DNA of 57,091 nt from NCBI GenBank assembly GCA_024640845.1, contig JAHEEE010000018.1:1-57091 (forward strand), read 5' to 3'. Each line of letters opens with the position of its first letter. The stretch's first letter is position 1. Source of the stretch: Myxococcales bacterium. GTDB lineage: Bacteria > Myxococcota_A > Polyangia > Polyangiales > Houyiibacteriaceae. A model generated the notes under the pieces. It had not been told where the DNA came from and searched no databases. It saw only the letters and a program-made list of their open reading frames with translations. This document shows, piece after piece, positions 39,505 to 48,792 of the stretch. A program made the position numbers and the translations under genes.

Positions 39505-40305
39505 TTACTGCCGCGCGAGTCCCTGAGCAAGCTCGGAGACGAGCGATCGCACGGACGCGATGGCTTCATCATGGCTCGCCGCGTTCTCGATGATGCTGAC
39601 CACCGCACTTCCCACGACGACGCCATCCACATGGGGGGCGACGCTCGCAACGTCCTGCTTGGTCTTCACACCGAAACCGACGGCGACCGGGCGGCCGACC
39701 TCGCGCTGCAGCGCACCCGCTCGCTCCGAGGCGCGCCCCAAGTCGACAGCCTTGGATCCCGTGACACCCGTCATGGAGACATAGTAGATGAACGAGGTCG
39801 CCGCTTCGGCCGCCCGCGCGATCCGCTCAGGGTTGCTCGTCGGCGCGACGAGCGGAACGAAATCGAGGCCTTTTTCGATCGCCCACTCGCGGAGCTCAGC
39901 GCTCTCTTCGGGAGGGAGATCGACGACCAGAAACCCATCGGCGCCTGCCTCGGCCGCGTCCTCCACCAGCTTGCGCTCCCCATATGCGAGGATCGGATTG
40001 TAGTAGCCGAAGAGCAAGATAGGCACGTCGGTGCGCTTGCGCATCGCGGCCACGGTTTGCAGCACTTTCGCGAGGGTCGTGCCTCCGGCGAGTGATCGCT
40101 CCGCGGCACGCTGAATCGCCGGACCGTCCGCTGTCGGCTCGCTGAATGGCACGCCAAGCTCGATCACGTCGGCACCCGATTTTGCCGCCTCCACGACGAG
40201 ATCTTCCGTAGTGCCGAGGTCTGGGTCGCCCGCACAAAGGTAGATCACCAGCGCCGCACGGCCTTTGCTTCGCGCGTCGTCGAACGCATCAGCAATTCGG
40301 CCCAC
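39505..40305 (-). CDS. trpA: Tryptophan synthase alpha chain
   Basis: 266 residues from GTG 40305. The catalytic Glu is in ADVIELGVPFSEPTADGPAIQ and the Asp is in GFLVVDLPPEES, with GYYNPILAYG and the phosphate-binding VGFGVKTKQD and VVVGSAVV following. It cleaves indole-3-glycerol phosphate to indole and glyceraldehyde 3-phosphate, feeding indole to TrpB through a tunnel. It lies 5 nt after trpB. The other trp genes are not adjacent, except that trpF is 5 kb away. Confidence 0.96.
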   Translation of the reverse strand: MGRIADAFDDARSKGRAALVIYLCAGDPDLGTTEDLVVEAAKSGADVIELGVPFSEPTADGPAIQRAAERSLAGGTTLAKVLQTVAAMRKRTDVPILLFGYYNPILAYGERKLVEDAAEAGADGFLVVDLPPEESAELREWAIEKGLDFVPLVAPTSNPERIARAAEAATSFIYYVSMTGVTGSKAVDLGRASERAGALQREVGRPVAVGFGVKTKQDVASVAPHVDGVVVGSAVVSIIENAASHDEAIASVRSLVSELAQGLARQ

Positions 40306-40310
40306 GCGAC

Positions 40311-41522
40311 TCAGCCCCTTTCCTCGAGCTTCTCGAGGACCGTCTCGAGATCCTTGTCGCCACGCCCAGAGAGGCACACCAGGATGTCAGCCTCGGGCCC
40401 GAGCTCTTGGGCTAGTGTCGGCAAATAGGCAAACGCGTGGCTGGTCTCGAGGGCAGGGATGATGCCTTCCGTGCGGCAGAGCAGCTGAAACGCGTCCAGC
40501 GCGGCCGAATCGGTGACAGAGGCATAGGTCGCTCGGCCAACATCCTTGAGCCATGCGTGCTCGGGACCAACGCCAGGGTAGTCGAGACCCGCGCTGATCG
40601 AGTGCGCTTCGATGATCTGCCCGTCGGACGTCTGAAGCACGTAACTCTTGGCACCGTGCAAGACGCCGACGCCGCCGGCGCACAAGGGCGCAGCGTGCTT
40701 GCCGGTCTCGATGCCCTCTCCCGCGGCTTCGACACCGATGAGGCGTACGGACTCGTCGTCGAGAAACCCGGCGAAGATCCCCATCGCGTTCGACCCGCCG
40801 CCCACACACGCAACGACCGCATCCGGGAGCTTTCCCGCTTGTGCCAGCATCTGCGCGCGGGCTTCGCGGCCAATGACAGCTTGGAAGTCGCGCACGATCA
40901 TCGGGTACGGATGCGGCCCTGCAACCGAGCCTACGCAATAGTGCGTCGTCCGAACGTTGGTGACCCAATCACGAAGGGCCTCGTTCATGGCGTCCTTGAG
41001 CGTGGCCGACCCCGAGGTCACGGAATGAACCTGAGCGCCCAAGAGCTCCATCCGCTGAACGTTCGGCGCCTGCCGGCGAACGTCCTCGGCTCCCATGAAG
41101 ACCTCGCAGGGAAGCCCCATCAAGGCGCACGCGGTTGCGGTCGCGACTCCATGCTGGCCGGCTCCGGTTTCAGCGATGATTCGGGTCTTGCCCATGCGCT
41201 TGGCAAGGAGTACCTGCCCGATCGTGTTGTTCACCTTGTGTGCGCCGGTGTGGCAAAGATCCTCGCGCTTCAGCCACACCCGGCTGCCGAGCTCTGCGGT
41301 GAGCCGCGAGGCGAAATACGTCGGCGTCTCGCGCCCGACATAGTGGCGGAGAAGCGACTCGAGCTCCGCCTGGAATTCGGAATCGCTTTGGGTTTCTCGG
41401 TACGCGTGGGTAAGCTCGTCGAGCGCGGGCATCAGTGTCTCGGCGACGTAACGACCGCCGTATGGCCCGTATCGCCCAGAAGCTGCTTCGGGGGCTTGCA
41501 TGAGGCGCGGACCGTAGCGCAT
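40311..41522 (-). CDS. trpB: Tryptophan synthase beta chain
   Basis: 403 residues from ATG 41522 ([14 protein letters not shown] 41501 is an alternative). The PLP Lys is in [14 protein letters not shown] (about residue 96), substrate-binding [14 protein letters not shown] follows, and the phosphate loop is [12 protein letters not shown]. It condenses indole with serine to tryptophan. The start lies only 15 nt from the start of the divergent acyltransferase, so the two genes share a very short regulatory space, unless the ATG at 41501 is used. Confidence 0.96.
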   Translation of the reverse strand: MRYGPRLMQAPEAASGRYGPYGGRYVAETLMPALDELTHAYRETQSDSEFQAELESLLRHYVGRETPTYFASRLTAELGSRVWLKREDLCHTGAHKVNNTIGQVLLAKRMGKTRIIAETGAGQHGVATATACALMGLPCEVFMGAEDVRRQAPNVQRMELLGAQVHSVTSGSATLKDAMNEALRDWVTNVRTTHYCVGSVAGPHPYPMIVRDFQAVIGREARAQMLAQAGKLPDAVVACVGGGSNAMGIFAGFLDDESVRLIGVEAAGEGIETGKHAAPLCAGGVGVLHGAKSYVLQTSDGQIIEAHSISAGLDYPGVGPEHAWLKDVGRATYASVTDSAALDAFQLLCRTEGIIPALETSHAFAYLPTLAQELGPEADILVCLSGRGDKDLETVLEKLEERG

Positions 41523-41537
41523 AGGAGAGACAAGTGC

Positions 41538-42425
41538 ATGCGTATGACTGAGCCGTCCGAAACTCAATTGCCCCTTTTCGACCCACGGGCCTACGAGCGA
41601 GCGCTCCAGGCCGTGTCCTTTCTTCGTCGTTGGTTCGAGCCGACGATTGAAGGCTTGGAAAACATCCCCCTCGATACCGGCGGCCTCATTGTGACGAACC
41701 ACGGCCATTTCGGGATGGACCTCCCCGTGTTGCTCTCACTCGTCCTGGACGGGACTGGGCGTCCTGTACGAGCGCTCGGCGACCGACTCGTATTCGCAGC
41801 CCCGTTTTTTCGAGATTGGGCTCATTTGATGGGCGCCGTCGAAGGCGAGCCGGAGATTGCGACCCAGCTCCTCGAAGACGATCAACTCGTGCTTGTGTAC
41901 CCGGGGGGGGCCAAGGAAGCCCTCAGCCGTCCGCACGAAGCCTACCGCCTACAGTGGGAAGGCAGCCGTGGATTCGTTCGCACGGCCCTGCGCGCGCAGA
42001 AGCCGATCATTCCAATCGCCGGCCTCGGCAACGAAGAGCTCTACGTGCAAGTCGTCTCGAAGGATCGGGTGCGCGAAAGCTCCGTTGGTCGCTTCATCTC
42101 GAAGCTCCTCGGAGACAAGTATGTCTTCCCGCTCTACATGGGGCTCGGACCGATCCCGTTTCCGTCAGACTTGCACTACTTGGTGGGAGAGCCGATCGAG
42201 CTGCAACATGGTCCGGAAGCGGCGGAGGACGAGGAGCTCGTCGCGGAGATCCACCAACAAGTGACGGAAGCGACGCAGAACCTGATCGACAGAGGGCTAC
42301 GCGCGCGTTCTGGCGCGGACGCTGACGCTGACGCTGACGCTGACGCCGGCGCTGGCACTGACGCTGACGCTGACGCCGACGCTGACGCCGGCACTGGCAC
42401 TGCTAGCGCTCGGGTCGTGGTATAG
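41538..42425 (+). CDS. Lysophospholipid acyltransferase-family protein with a repetitive Ala-Asp tail
   Basis: 295 residues from ATG 41538 (AGGAG about 10 nt upstream). The acyltransferase core is [16 protein letters not shown], an NH(x5)D spacing as in DAGAT-like members, and [14 protein letters not shown] is the acceptor loop. An adjacent [16 protein letters not shown] completes the fold (about 35-255). It probably esterifies a lipid at the inner membrane. From about residue 260 to the end the protein is a run of Asp-Ala-type residues encoded by the GACGCT hexamer repeat, so the tail is likely acquired. The frame extending upstream to 40437 lies inside trpB and is rejected. Confidence 0.87.
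   Translation: MRMTEPSETQLPLFDPRAYERALQAVSFLRRWFEPTIEGLENIPLDTGGLIVTNHGHFGMDLPVLLSLVLDGTGRPVRALGDRLVFAAPFFRDWAHLMGAVEGEPEIATQLLEDDQLVLVYPGGAKEALSRPHEAYRLQWEGSRGFVRTALRAQKPIIPIAGLGNEELYVQVVSKDRVRESSVGRFISKLLGDKYVFPLYMGLGPIPFPSDLHYLVGEPIELQHGPEAAEDEELVAEIHQQVTEATQNLIDRGLRARSGADADADADADAGAGTDADADADADAGTGTASARVVV
42317..42402. repeat. GACGCT hexamer tract inside a coding sequence
   Basis: About fourteen hexamers of the GACGCT family (variants GACGCC, GGCGCT and GGCACT) in frame at the 3' end of the acyltransferase gene. The tract encodes the Ala-Asp tail. The same hexamer in the same orientation forms the intergenic tract at 11948-12074. Confidence 0.85.
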
Positions 42426-42443
42426 TCTCGCCTCGGCGGTCAC

Positions 42444-42998
42444 GTGAAGCACAGGCTCCATCGAAGAACGTTTACGAAGCTCAGCTTGTTGTCCGGGGGG
42501 GCACTGGTGGTGCCTGCGATCGGGGCCGCCCCGGTTCGCGCATCGAACGGATTCGTGCTCAGCGCGGACGACAGAATGCTGATCGAGACGTTCGCAGAGG
42601 CGATGCTTCCGACCGAGGGTACTTCGCTCAAACCGCAAAGCGAAGTGCCAATCGCCGACAACGTCGCTCACGCGCTCGCCCTTCTCGACGATCCGGTGTT
42701 GGAGCAAGTGCGCCTCGGGTTCAAGCTCTTCGACTACGGCGCGTTCCTGGTGGGCTTTCACTTCAAGCGCTTCGTGAACCTCTCGATCGAGCAACGTGTC
42801 GACTACATTCACCGTTGGGAAGACGGCATCGCCACACAGCGCGGCATCGTCGACTTGCTGAAGAAGCTGACCTATCTCGGGTACTGGAAGGACCTAGAGG
42901 CAGCTCGCGCGATCGGATACCTCGGCCCGGTCTCGGTCGCCGGAGGAGTTCCCAACCTCGGAAACGCGCCGATGCCGCCGAGTGACCCGAAACCATGA
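42444..42998 (+). CDS. Tat-exported small subunit-like protein (gluconate 2-dehydrogenase subunit 3 type)
   Basis: 184 residues from GTG 42444. The twin-arginine signal is MKHRLHRRTFTKLSLLSGG, followed by ALVVPAIGAAPVRAS. The mature part is helical with FAEAMLPTEGTSLK near its start, as in the subunit-3 family (PF13618-like) that accompanies GMC dehydrogenases. It overlaps the next gene by 4 nt (ATGA). The GMC protein has no signal of its own, so it may be exported by riding with this subunit through the Tat pathway. Confidence 0.75.
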   Translation: MKHRLHRRTFTKLSLLSGGALVVPAIGAAPVRASNGFVLSADDRMLIETFAEAMLPTEGTSLKPQSEVPIADNVAHALALLDDPVLEQVRLGFKLFDYGAFLVGFHFKRFVNLSIEQRVDYIHRWEDGIATQRGIVDLLKKLTYLGYWKDLEAARAIGYLGPVSVAGGVPNLGNAPMPPSDPKP

Positions 42999-44533
42999 AC
43001 GACGCACCGCCGATCCTGAGAGTCACGCAGCCGAACGACATCCCGGATGCAGGCCTCGATCTCGTCGCCGACGTGGTCGTTATTGGTTCAGGCGCGTCCG
43101 GCGCCGTGATGGCGTACGAGCTATCTCGCGATGGCGCGAAAGTCGTGGTGTTGGAAGCCGGGCCATACCTCCCGTCGACCGAGTTCACGGAACACACGCC
43201 GACGGCATTCGAAACGCTGTACCAAGACCACGGGAACCAAACGAATACCACCGGTGATCTCATCGTGTTGCAGGGCAAGTGCATCGGCGGGTCGACGGTC
43301 GTAAACGCCGCTGCGTGTTTTCGAACCCCCGATCAGGTGCTCGAACACTGGAGAACCGAACACGGCTTGGAGAACCTCTCCCCTGAAGCACTCGCGCCGT
43401 ATTTCGAAAAAGTCGAGCGAAACCTTTCAATTCACCAGAACGAGCCCCATGAGGTCAACTACAACGGACGGCTCCTGCTCGAAGGAGCCGCGAAGTTGGG
43501 GATTCCCGCGTCACCCGCGACTCGAAATGTGAAGAACTGTGCGCTCAGCGGTCATTGCCTCGCCGCGTGCCGAACCGATCGGAAGCAATCGATGCTCGTC
43601 ACGTATTTGCCATGGGCAAGCGAGCTCGGCGCGACGATCTTGAGCGGTACCCGCGCCGAGACGTTCGAGGTGAACGGACGACGGATCACCGCCGTCAATG
43701 CCGTGGCCACCGGGGCCGAGGGTCGCGAGAAGCCTGTTCGAGTAGAGGCGGGTCTGGTCGTGGTGGCGGCAGGCCCGATTCAGACACCGCTGCTCTTCCA
43801 AAAGAACGAGCTCGCGAACAGCAGCGGGCAGATCGGCCTGAACTTCGCTTGTCATCCTTCGCTAGCGGTGCTCGGGGAACATGCATCGAGCATCTACGCC
43901 TGGGTGGGGGCCTCGATCACTGCACACGCGGGCGATGTCGAGAACCCCCTTTTGGGGGGGTACCTGATTGAGGCCGCCGCGGCTGGACCCGTGTCGACGA
44001 GCAGCTCCGTCGACGGCGGTGTCGGACCTGACTTCGTCGATTTCATGCAGCGGAGCAAGAACATGCAATCCGCGGTGACGCTGATACACGACCACAACGT
44101 GGGGCGCGTCTACCTCGGCGACGATGGCCAAAAGAAGATCGAATATGACCTCGACGACCGCGACTTCGAGTCCTTGCGTCGGGCGCTTCGAGGCACCGCC
44201 CGTATCTACTTTGCCGCCGGGGCCAAACGCGTCTTCCTTCCGACCACCCGCCGAACGACCATCGAGAGCGCCGATGAGATCGATTCGGTGATCAAGAGTC
44301 TCACGAACGGAAAACACAAGTACCGGCTGACGTCGTATCACCCGCAAGGCACGATGCGTATGGGTGCGGACCCTACAAAGAGCGTGGTGGCCCCCGACGG
44401 CCGCTGCCACGACCTCGACAACGTCTACGTGCCCGATGCGAGCCTGTTCCCCTCGTCGATCATGGTGAATCCGCAGGTCACCGTGTACGCGATGGCAAGC
44501 TACATCGCGGACGAGATCAAGGCGCGAGGCTGA
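42995..44533 (+). CDS. GMC-family FAD-dependent oxidoreductase
   Basis: 512 residues. The dinucleotide fold is DVVVIGSGASGAVMAYELS (GxGxxG), with VLEAGP following, then GKCIGGSTVVNAAACFRTP, the GMC signature GGSTxxN. Near the C-terminus HPQGTMRMGADP and VVAPDGRCHDLDNVYVPDAS give the catalytic-His region. It oxidises an alcohol or sterol-like substrate to a carbonyl, passing electrons to FAD and then to an unknown acceptor. Coupled to the Tat-signal gene, it probably works in the periplasm as a dehydrogenase complex. A cytochrome c partner was not found. Confidence 0.9.
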   Translation: MNDAPPILRVTQPNDIPDAGLDLVADVVVIGSGASGAVMAYELSRDGAKVVVLEAGPYLPSTEFTEHTPTAFETLYQDHGNQTNTTGDLIVLQGKCIGGSTVVNAAACFRTPDQVLEHWRTEHGLENLSPEALAPYFEKVERNLSIHQNEPHEVNYNGRLLLEGAAKLGIPASPATRNVKNCALSGHCLAACRTDRKQSMLVTYLPWASELGATILSGTRAETFEVNGRRITAVNAVATGAEGREKPVRVEAGLVVVAAGPIQTPLLFQKNELANSSGQIGLNFACHPSLAVLGEHASSIYAWVGASITAHAGDVENPLLGGYLIEAAAAGPVSTSSSVDGGVGPDFVDFMQRSKNMQSAVTLIHDHNVGRVYLGDDGQKKIEYDLDDRDFESLRRALRGTARIYFAAGAKRVFLPTTRRTTIESADEIDSVIKSLTNGKHKYRLTSYHPQGTMRMGADPTKSVVAPDGRCHDLDNVYVPDASLFPSSIMVNPQVTVYAMASYIADEIKARG

Positions 44534-44572
44534 CCAGCCCGGCCTAGATGCGCGCTGCGTTCAGCGCGGAGC

Positions 44573-44601
44573 CCCCATGGTGACGATGTCACTTCACGGG
44601 G
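44573..44601. repeat. Palindromic repeat family A, degenerate copy
   Basis: CCCCATGGTGACGATG and TCACTTCACGGGG, with the GCGCGGAGCC lead-in as in the 38.3-kb copies and GTCAGC after the palindrome as in copy 1 (read on the minus strand). Several substitutions show age. It lies between the converging GMC and CPHC genes. Confidence 0.6.
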
Positions 44602-44633
44602 TCAGCTTCAGAGGGCGAAGGAGTGTGTGTACC

Positions 44634-45053
44634 CTACTGGGGCTTCATCCGACTGAAGCACCAAATGCCGCCGTCGGCTTGTACGAGGCGCCAGCCGTCG
44701 TCACCGAGCGCGTTGAACTGCGCGGTCACTTCCTCGGGCTTCTTGGGAGGGCGAACGCACTTGTAGTCCCACTTGTGCGGGCCCCACTTTCCGTGGTGAC
44801 CGCAGTGGGTGCAGCTCTTGCCTTTGGCGCAGTGTGGACACGCCTTGTCCCCTTTGCAGTGCGGGCAAGCCTCCCCGCTTTTGCAGTGCGGGCAGTCTTT
44901 CCCTGCCGCGCAGTGCGGACAGCTGGCCGACGACTGACCACAAGCCTGACAGGTCGCGGCATTTTCGTCCGCGCTGACTTCGGCAGGTGCGCCACTGAGC
45001 GCAAACCAAGCAAAGCCGGCAATGAGAAGAGAGGCGAAAGCAGCTAGACGCAT
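44634..45053 (-). CDS. Secreted CPHC-repeat protein with DUF4177-like C-terminal domain
   Basis: 139 residues from ATG 45053, preceded by AGGAGG. A signal peptide (about 1-24) is followed by CxxC at 35-38 and then five CxHC knuckles with an exact 9-residue period at 45, 54, 63, 72 and 81 (CPHCAAGKD, CPHCKSGEA, CPHCKGDKA, CPHCAKGKS, CTHCGHHGK). The last ~45 residues (DYKCVRPPKKPEEVTAQFNA, then LGDDGWRLVQ) resemble the small DUF4177 beta domain. The knuckles should bind zinc or another metal, or form redox disulfides, in the periplasm. Family unrecognised as a whole. Confidence 0.75.
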   Translation of the reverse strand: MRLAAFASLLIAGFAWFALSGAPAEVSADENAATCQACGQSSASCPHCAAGKDCPHCKSGEACPHCKGDKACPHCAKGKSCTHCGHHGKWGPHKWDYKCVRPPKKPEEVTAQFNALGDDGWRLVQADGGIWCFSRMKPQ

Positions 45054-45149
45054 TGAGAATCCTCCTGAGATGGAAGCGAAGCCTAGCACTACCCCTCGCC
45101 TCCAAGCCATGTGCGTGGCCCAAGCCCGCAGAGCGGAGCCCGTCGCTAG

Positions 45150-45761
45150 CTATGCCCCCTTCGCCGCCTCTACAAATGCCGCTACCTTCGCGGGGTCTTT
45201 GCGCCCCGGCGTCGATTCCACCCCCGACGCGACGTCCACGCGAAACGGCCTCACGGTTCGCACGGCTTCGGCGACGTTTTCCGCGGTCAGGCCGCCCGCC
45301 AAAGTCAGCTTCCGCTCCTTCGCCACCTCGGCCGCGATCGACCAATCGAAGGTGCGTCCCGTACCACCCGGCATCCCCGGTACGCTCGCGTCCAGGAGGA
45401 GGTGCTCACCGGGGTAACTGCGCGCGAGCTCGACGACCGAGCCGTCTTGCACGCCGATCGCCTTGTAGGCCCGCGGAAGGAGCGCGCCGACCAACTCAGG
45501 GGATTCGTCACCATGCAATTGTGCCCACGAGATCTGGGTGGCCTGCAGGATTGCGCCAATCTGCGCGAGATCGAAATCCACGAATACCCCGACTGTTTCG
45601 ACCCGATCACCCAATGCGTCCACGATGCGCCGAGCGTTTTCTAGATCGGTGGACCGAGGCGACTGAGGCCAGAAATTGAGGCCGATCGCGTCGACACCCA
45701 TCTCGACGCAACGCAGTGCGTCATCCACCGTCGTCACCCCGCAGATCTTCACCTCGGTCAT
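45150..45761 (-). CDS. trpF: Phosphoribosylanthranilate isomerase
   Basis: 203 residues from ATG 45761. The N-terminal VKICGVTTVDDALRC holds the catalytic Cys, and VDFDLAQIGAI the Asp region. QLHGDE, the substrate-binding LAGGLTAENVAEAV and the phosphate-binding VDVASGVESTPGRKD complete the TIM barrel. It converts phosphoribosylanthranilate to CdRP in tryptophan synthesis. It stands alone, 5 kb from trpBA and on the same strand. It diverges from korA. Confidence 0.94.
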   Translation of the reverse strand: MTEVKICGVTTVDDALRCVEMGVDAIGLNFWPQSPRSTDLENARRIVDALGDRVETVGVFVDFDLAQIGAILQATQISWAQLHGDESPELVGALLPRAYKAIGVQDGSVVELARSYPGEHLLLDASVPGMPGGTGRTFDWSIAAEVAKERKLTLAGGLTAENVAEAVRTVRPFRVDVASGVESTPGRKDPAKVAAFVEAAKGA

Positions 45762-45907
45762 ACGGAGAGAATGGGCCGCAAGCGCCCTGCGGTCCAACGC
45801 GCCTCAACCCGCTTGCAGATGGGAAAGCAGCGCCCTAGAACGCGTCCCGGTTTGGCTCAGAAGGACGGGCGTTTCGCCACCCGCGAGACTAGAATCAATC
45901 ATGGAGC

Positions 45908-47782
45908 ATGGAAACATCTGCCGCCGCGAGCGTTCAGCCGAGCCCGCGTGAAACCTTAGACTCCGTCGTCATTCGCTTTGCGGGCGACTCGGGCGATGGG
46001 ATGCAGCTCACCGGCAGTCAGTTCACGACTGCCACTGCCGACGCCGGAAACGATCTCGCGACGTTTCCCGACTTCCCCGCGGAGATCCGAGCGCCCGCCG
46101 GCACGACCTACGGCGTATCCGGGTACCAGATTCACTTCGCCGCTCACAGCGTGCTCACGCCTGGCGATGCGCCCGACGTGCTCGTGGCGATGAACCCCGC
46201 GGCGCTCAAGGTCAACGAGGAGGCTCTCAAACCCGGCGGTCTCGTCGTAATCAACACCGGCGCGTTCACCTCGAACAACCTGAAGAAGGCTGGTTACGAA
46301 ACGAACCCGCTCGAGGACGGATCACTCGACAAGTTTCGCGTGCTCGCGCTCGACATTTCGAAGATGACCCTCGCTTCAGTCAAAGACCTCGGACTTGGCT
46401 CGAAAGAGGCCAACCGCTGCAAGAACATGTGGACGCTCGGGCTGATGTACTGGCTTTTCGGCCGCGAGCGCGGCCAAACAATCGCGTGGCTCAACCAGAA
46501 GTTCGCGAAGCGTCCCAAGCTCGCCGAAGCCAACATCGCTGCGCTCAACGCCGGGCACATCTACGGTGAGAATGCCGAGTTGCCGCACGGAATCAACGCC
46601 TACGAGGTTCCTTCCGCAGATCTGACGCCGGGCGAATACCGCAACATCAACGGGAACGAAGCCACCGCATGGGGCCTCGTGACAGGCGCGCGGCTCGCTG
46701 GCTTGGAGATGGTGTATGGCTCGTATCCGATCACACCGGCGTCGAACCTCTTGCATCACTTGGCGCGCCTCAAGCACTTCGGCGTGACGACCTTTCAGGC
46801 GGAAGACGAGATCGCGGCCGTTGCGGCGGCGGTCGGTGCCAGCTTCGGCGGCGCGATTGGCGTCACGGGCACGTCAGGCCCCGGCGTCGCATTGAAGTCG
46901 GAAACCATCGGCCTCGCGATTGCCGCCGAGCTCCCGCTCGTAGTCGTCGACGTGCAACGGGGAGGCCCCTCGACCGGCCTCCCAACGAAGACCGAGCAAT
47001 CCGATCTCCTTCAAGCCGTGTGGGGTCGCAACGGCGATGCTCCACTGGCGGTTCTCGCGGCGGCGACGCCCGGCGACTGTTTCTACATGGCAATCGAAGC
47101 GATCCGCATCGCGGTCAAGTACATGACGCCCGTGATTCTGTTGACCGACGGCTACGTCGCGAACAGCTCGGAGCCCTGGCCGCTTCCGGACTTGGATTCA
47201 CTGACGCCGTTCCCGGTGAAGCATCACGTCGATCCAGAAGGGTTTCATCCCTTCCTTCGTAACGACCGCACCCTTGCGCGTGTTTGGGCCGTTCCCGGCA
47301 CGCCCGGAACCGAGCACCGGATCGGCGGACTCGAGAAGGACCGCAACACGGGCCACATTTCCTACGACCCACACAACCATCATCTGATGACTCTGGCGCG
47401 AGAACAGAAGATCGCCGGAATCGCGAACGACCTCGCACCCGCCAAGGTCGACCAGGGCGATCCGGAGGGCGATCTGTTGATCGTGGGTTGGGGCTCGACG
47501 TACGGCTCGATCAGCCAAGCGGTGCACGTGCTGCGGGAGCGGGGCCACAGCGTCTCGCACCTGCACCTTCGGCATATCTGGCCCCTTCCCGATGGACTTC
47601 GCGAAGTTCTTCACTCGTTCAAGAGCATCCTGGTACCCGAGCTGAACAACGGGCAGCTCGTGAAGTTGCTGCGTGCAGAGATGGACGTCGAAGCCGAGAG
47701 CCTTACCCGTGTAACAGGGCAGCCGTTTCGCATCGGCGGCCTGATCAACGCCGTGTCCGAACGGCTACGGAACGGATCATGA
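45908..47782 (+). CDS. korA: 2-oxoglutarate:ferredoxin oxidoreductase, gamma-alpha fused subunit
   Basis: 624 residues. Residues about 18-200 form the gamma domain (FAGDSGDGMQLTGSQFTT at the start). The alpha domain begins near 225 with MVYGSYPITPASNLLHHLA, the YPITP motif of 2-oxoacid oxidoreductases, and has FQAEDEIAAVAAAVGASFGG and VTGTSGPGVALKSE. DVQRGGPSTGLPTKTEQSDL matches the KorA-type substrate region. With KorB and TPP it interconverts 2-oxoglutarate and succinyl-CoA with ferredoxin. The substrate could be another 2-oxoacid, but the fused layout and KorB type favour Kor. The stop overlaps the korB start (ATGA). Confidence 0.9.
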   Translation: METSAAASVQPSPRETLDSVVIRFAGDSGDGMQLTGSQFTTATADAGNDLATFPDFPAEIRAPAGTTYGVSGYQIHFAAHSVLTPGDAPDVLVAMNPAALKVNEEALKPGGLVVINTGAFTSNNLKKAGYETNPLEDGSLDKFRVLALDISKMTLASVKDLGLGSKEANRCKNMWTLGLMYWLFGRERGQTIAWLNQKFAKRPKLAEANIAALNAGHIYGENAELPHGINAYEVPSADLTPGEYRNINGNEATAWGLVTGARLAGLEMVYGSYPITPASNLLHHLARLKHFGVTTFQAEDEIAAVAAAVGASFGGAIGVTGTSGPGVALKSETIGLAIAAELPLVVVDVQRGGPSTGLPTKTEQSDLLQAVWGRNGDAPLAVLAAATPGDCFYMAIEAIRIAVKYMTPVILLTDGYVANSSEPWPLPDLDSLTPFPVKHHVDPEGFHPFLRNDRTLARVWAVPGTPGTEHRIGGLEKDRNTGHISYDPHNHHLMTLAREQKIAGIANDLAPAKVDQGDPEGDLLIVGWGSTYGSISQAVHVLRERGHSVSHLHLRHIWPLPDGLREVLHSFKSILVPELNNGQLVKLLRAEMDVEAESLTRVTGQPFRIGGLINAVSERLRNGS

Positions 47783-48792
47783 GCCCAAACCCTCCCAAAA
47801 AAGAGTACGACCGCAAGGACTTCGCCTCCGATCAAGAGGTCCGCTGGTGCCCCGGCTGCGGTGACTACGCCATCCTCGCTGCGGTTCAGCGCACGCTCCC
47901 GAGCCTCGGATGCTCGCCGGAGAATACCGTGTTCATCTCGGGCATCGGCTGCTCGAGCCGGTTCCCATACTACATGAACACCTATGGGTTCCACACGATC
48001 CATGGCCGTGCGCCCGCGATCGCGAGCGGACTCAAGCTCGCGAACCCCGACCTCGACGTGTGGGTGATCACCGGCGACGGAGACGGTCTCAGCATTGGCG
48101 GCAACCACCTGCTTCACGTGCTGCGCCGCAACCTCGACCTGCAGATCATGCTGTTCAACAATCAGATCTACGGTCTCACCAAGGGGCAGTACTCGCCAAC
48201 CTCGCAGGTGGGGAAGGTGACCCCGTCGAGCCCGCTCGGTTCGATAGACCAGCCGGTCGTCCCCGCGCGGTTTGCTCTCGGCGCAGGGGCAACGTTCGTG
48301 GCACGCGCCTACGACACGAGTAAGAAGCTTCCAGAGGGATTGACCGCCGCAAAGCAGCACAAGGGTGCCTCGTTCATCGAGATCCTTCAGAACTGCCCTG
48401 TGTTCAACGACGGCGTCTTCGAGATGATCACCGATCGCAAGACGGGGCCCGCGCATCAGCTCTGGCTCGAGCATGGCAAGCCCATGACGTTCGGCGCCAA
48501 CGGCGAAAAGGGCCTTCGACTCAACCCGCAATCACTCAGCCTCGACGTCGTCACCATCGGCGAGGATGGTGTCACGGAGGACGACATCATCGTGCACGAC
48601 GAGACCAATGCGTCCCTCGCATGGATGTTGACCGACCTACCTGAGGTCGTTGCGCTCGGTGTCCTCTATCGCCATCCCGGCCCGGTCTACAACGAGGCTG
48701 TGGTCGTGCAGAGAAAGATGGCCGAGGAGCGTTTCGGCGCTCCGGACCTAAACGCGCTTCTTCGACAAGGGCACACCTGGACCGTTTCCTGA
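47779..48792 (+). CDS. korB: 2-oxoglutarate:ferredoxin oxidoreductase, beta subunit
   Basis: 337 residues from ATG 47779, which overlaps the korA stop. Iron-sulfur Cys pairs are in VRWCPGCGDYAIL and ISGIGCSSRFPYYM. The TPP motif is ITGDGDGLSIGGNHLLH, with NNQIYGLTKGQYSPTS following. These are the beta-subunit hallmarks, and TFIEILQ-type EILQNCPVFND appears later. It binds TPP and one [4Fe-4S] cluster and reduces ferredoxin. The 3' end overlaps the opposite-strand histidine kinase by 45 nt. Confidence 0.93.
   Translation: MSPNPPKKEYDRKDFASDQEVRWCPGCGDYAILAAVQRTLPSLGCSPENTVFISGIGCSSRFPYYMNTYGFHTIHGRAPAIASGLKLANPDLDVWVITGDGDGLSIGGNHLLHVLRRNLDLQIMLFNNQIYGLTKGQYSPTSQVGKVTPSSPLGSIDQPVVPARFALGAGATFVARAYDTSKKLPEGLTAAKQHKGASFIEILQNCPVFNDGVFEMITDRKTGPAHQLWLEHGKPMTFGANGEKGLRLNPQSLSLDVVTIGEDGVTEDDIIVHDETNASLAWMLTDLPEVVALGVLYRHPGPVYNEAVVVQRKMAEERFGAPDLNALLRQGHTWTVS

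Noticed and set aside
40437-41537. Upstream extension of the acyltransferase frame by 367 codons
   Set aside because: It is antisense to trpB, whose motifs are intact. The acyltransferase fold starts after ATG 41538.
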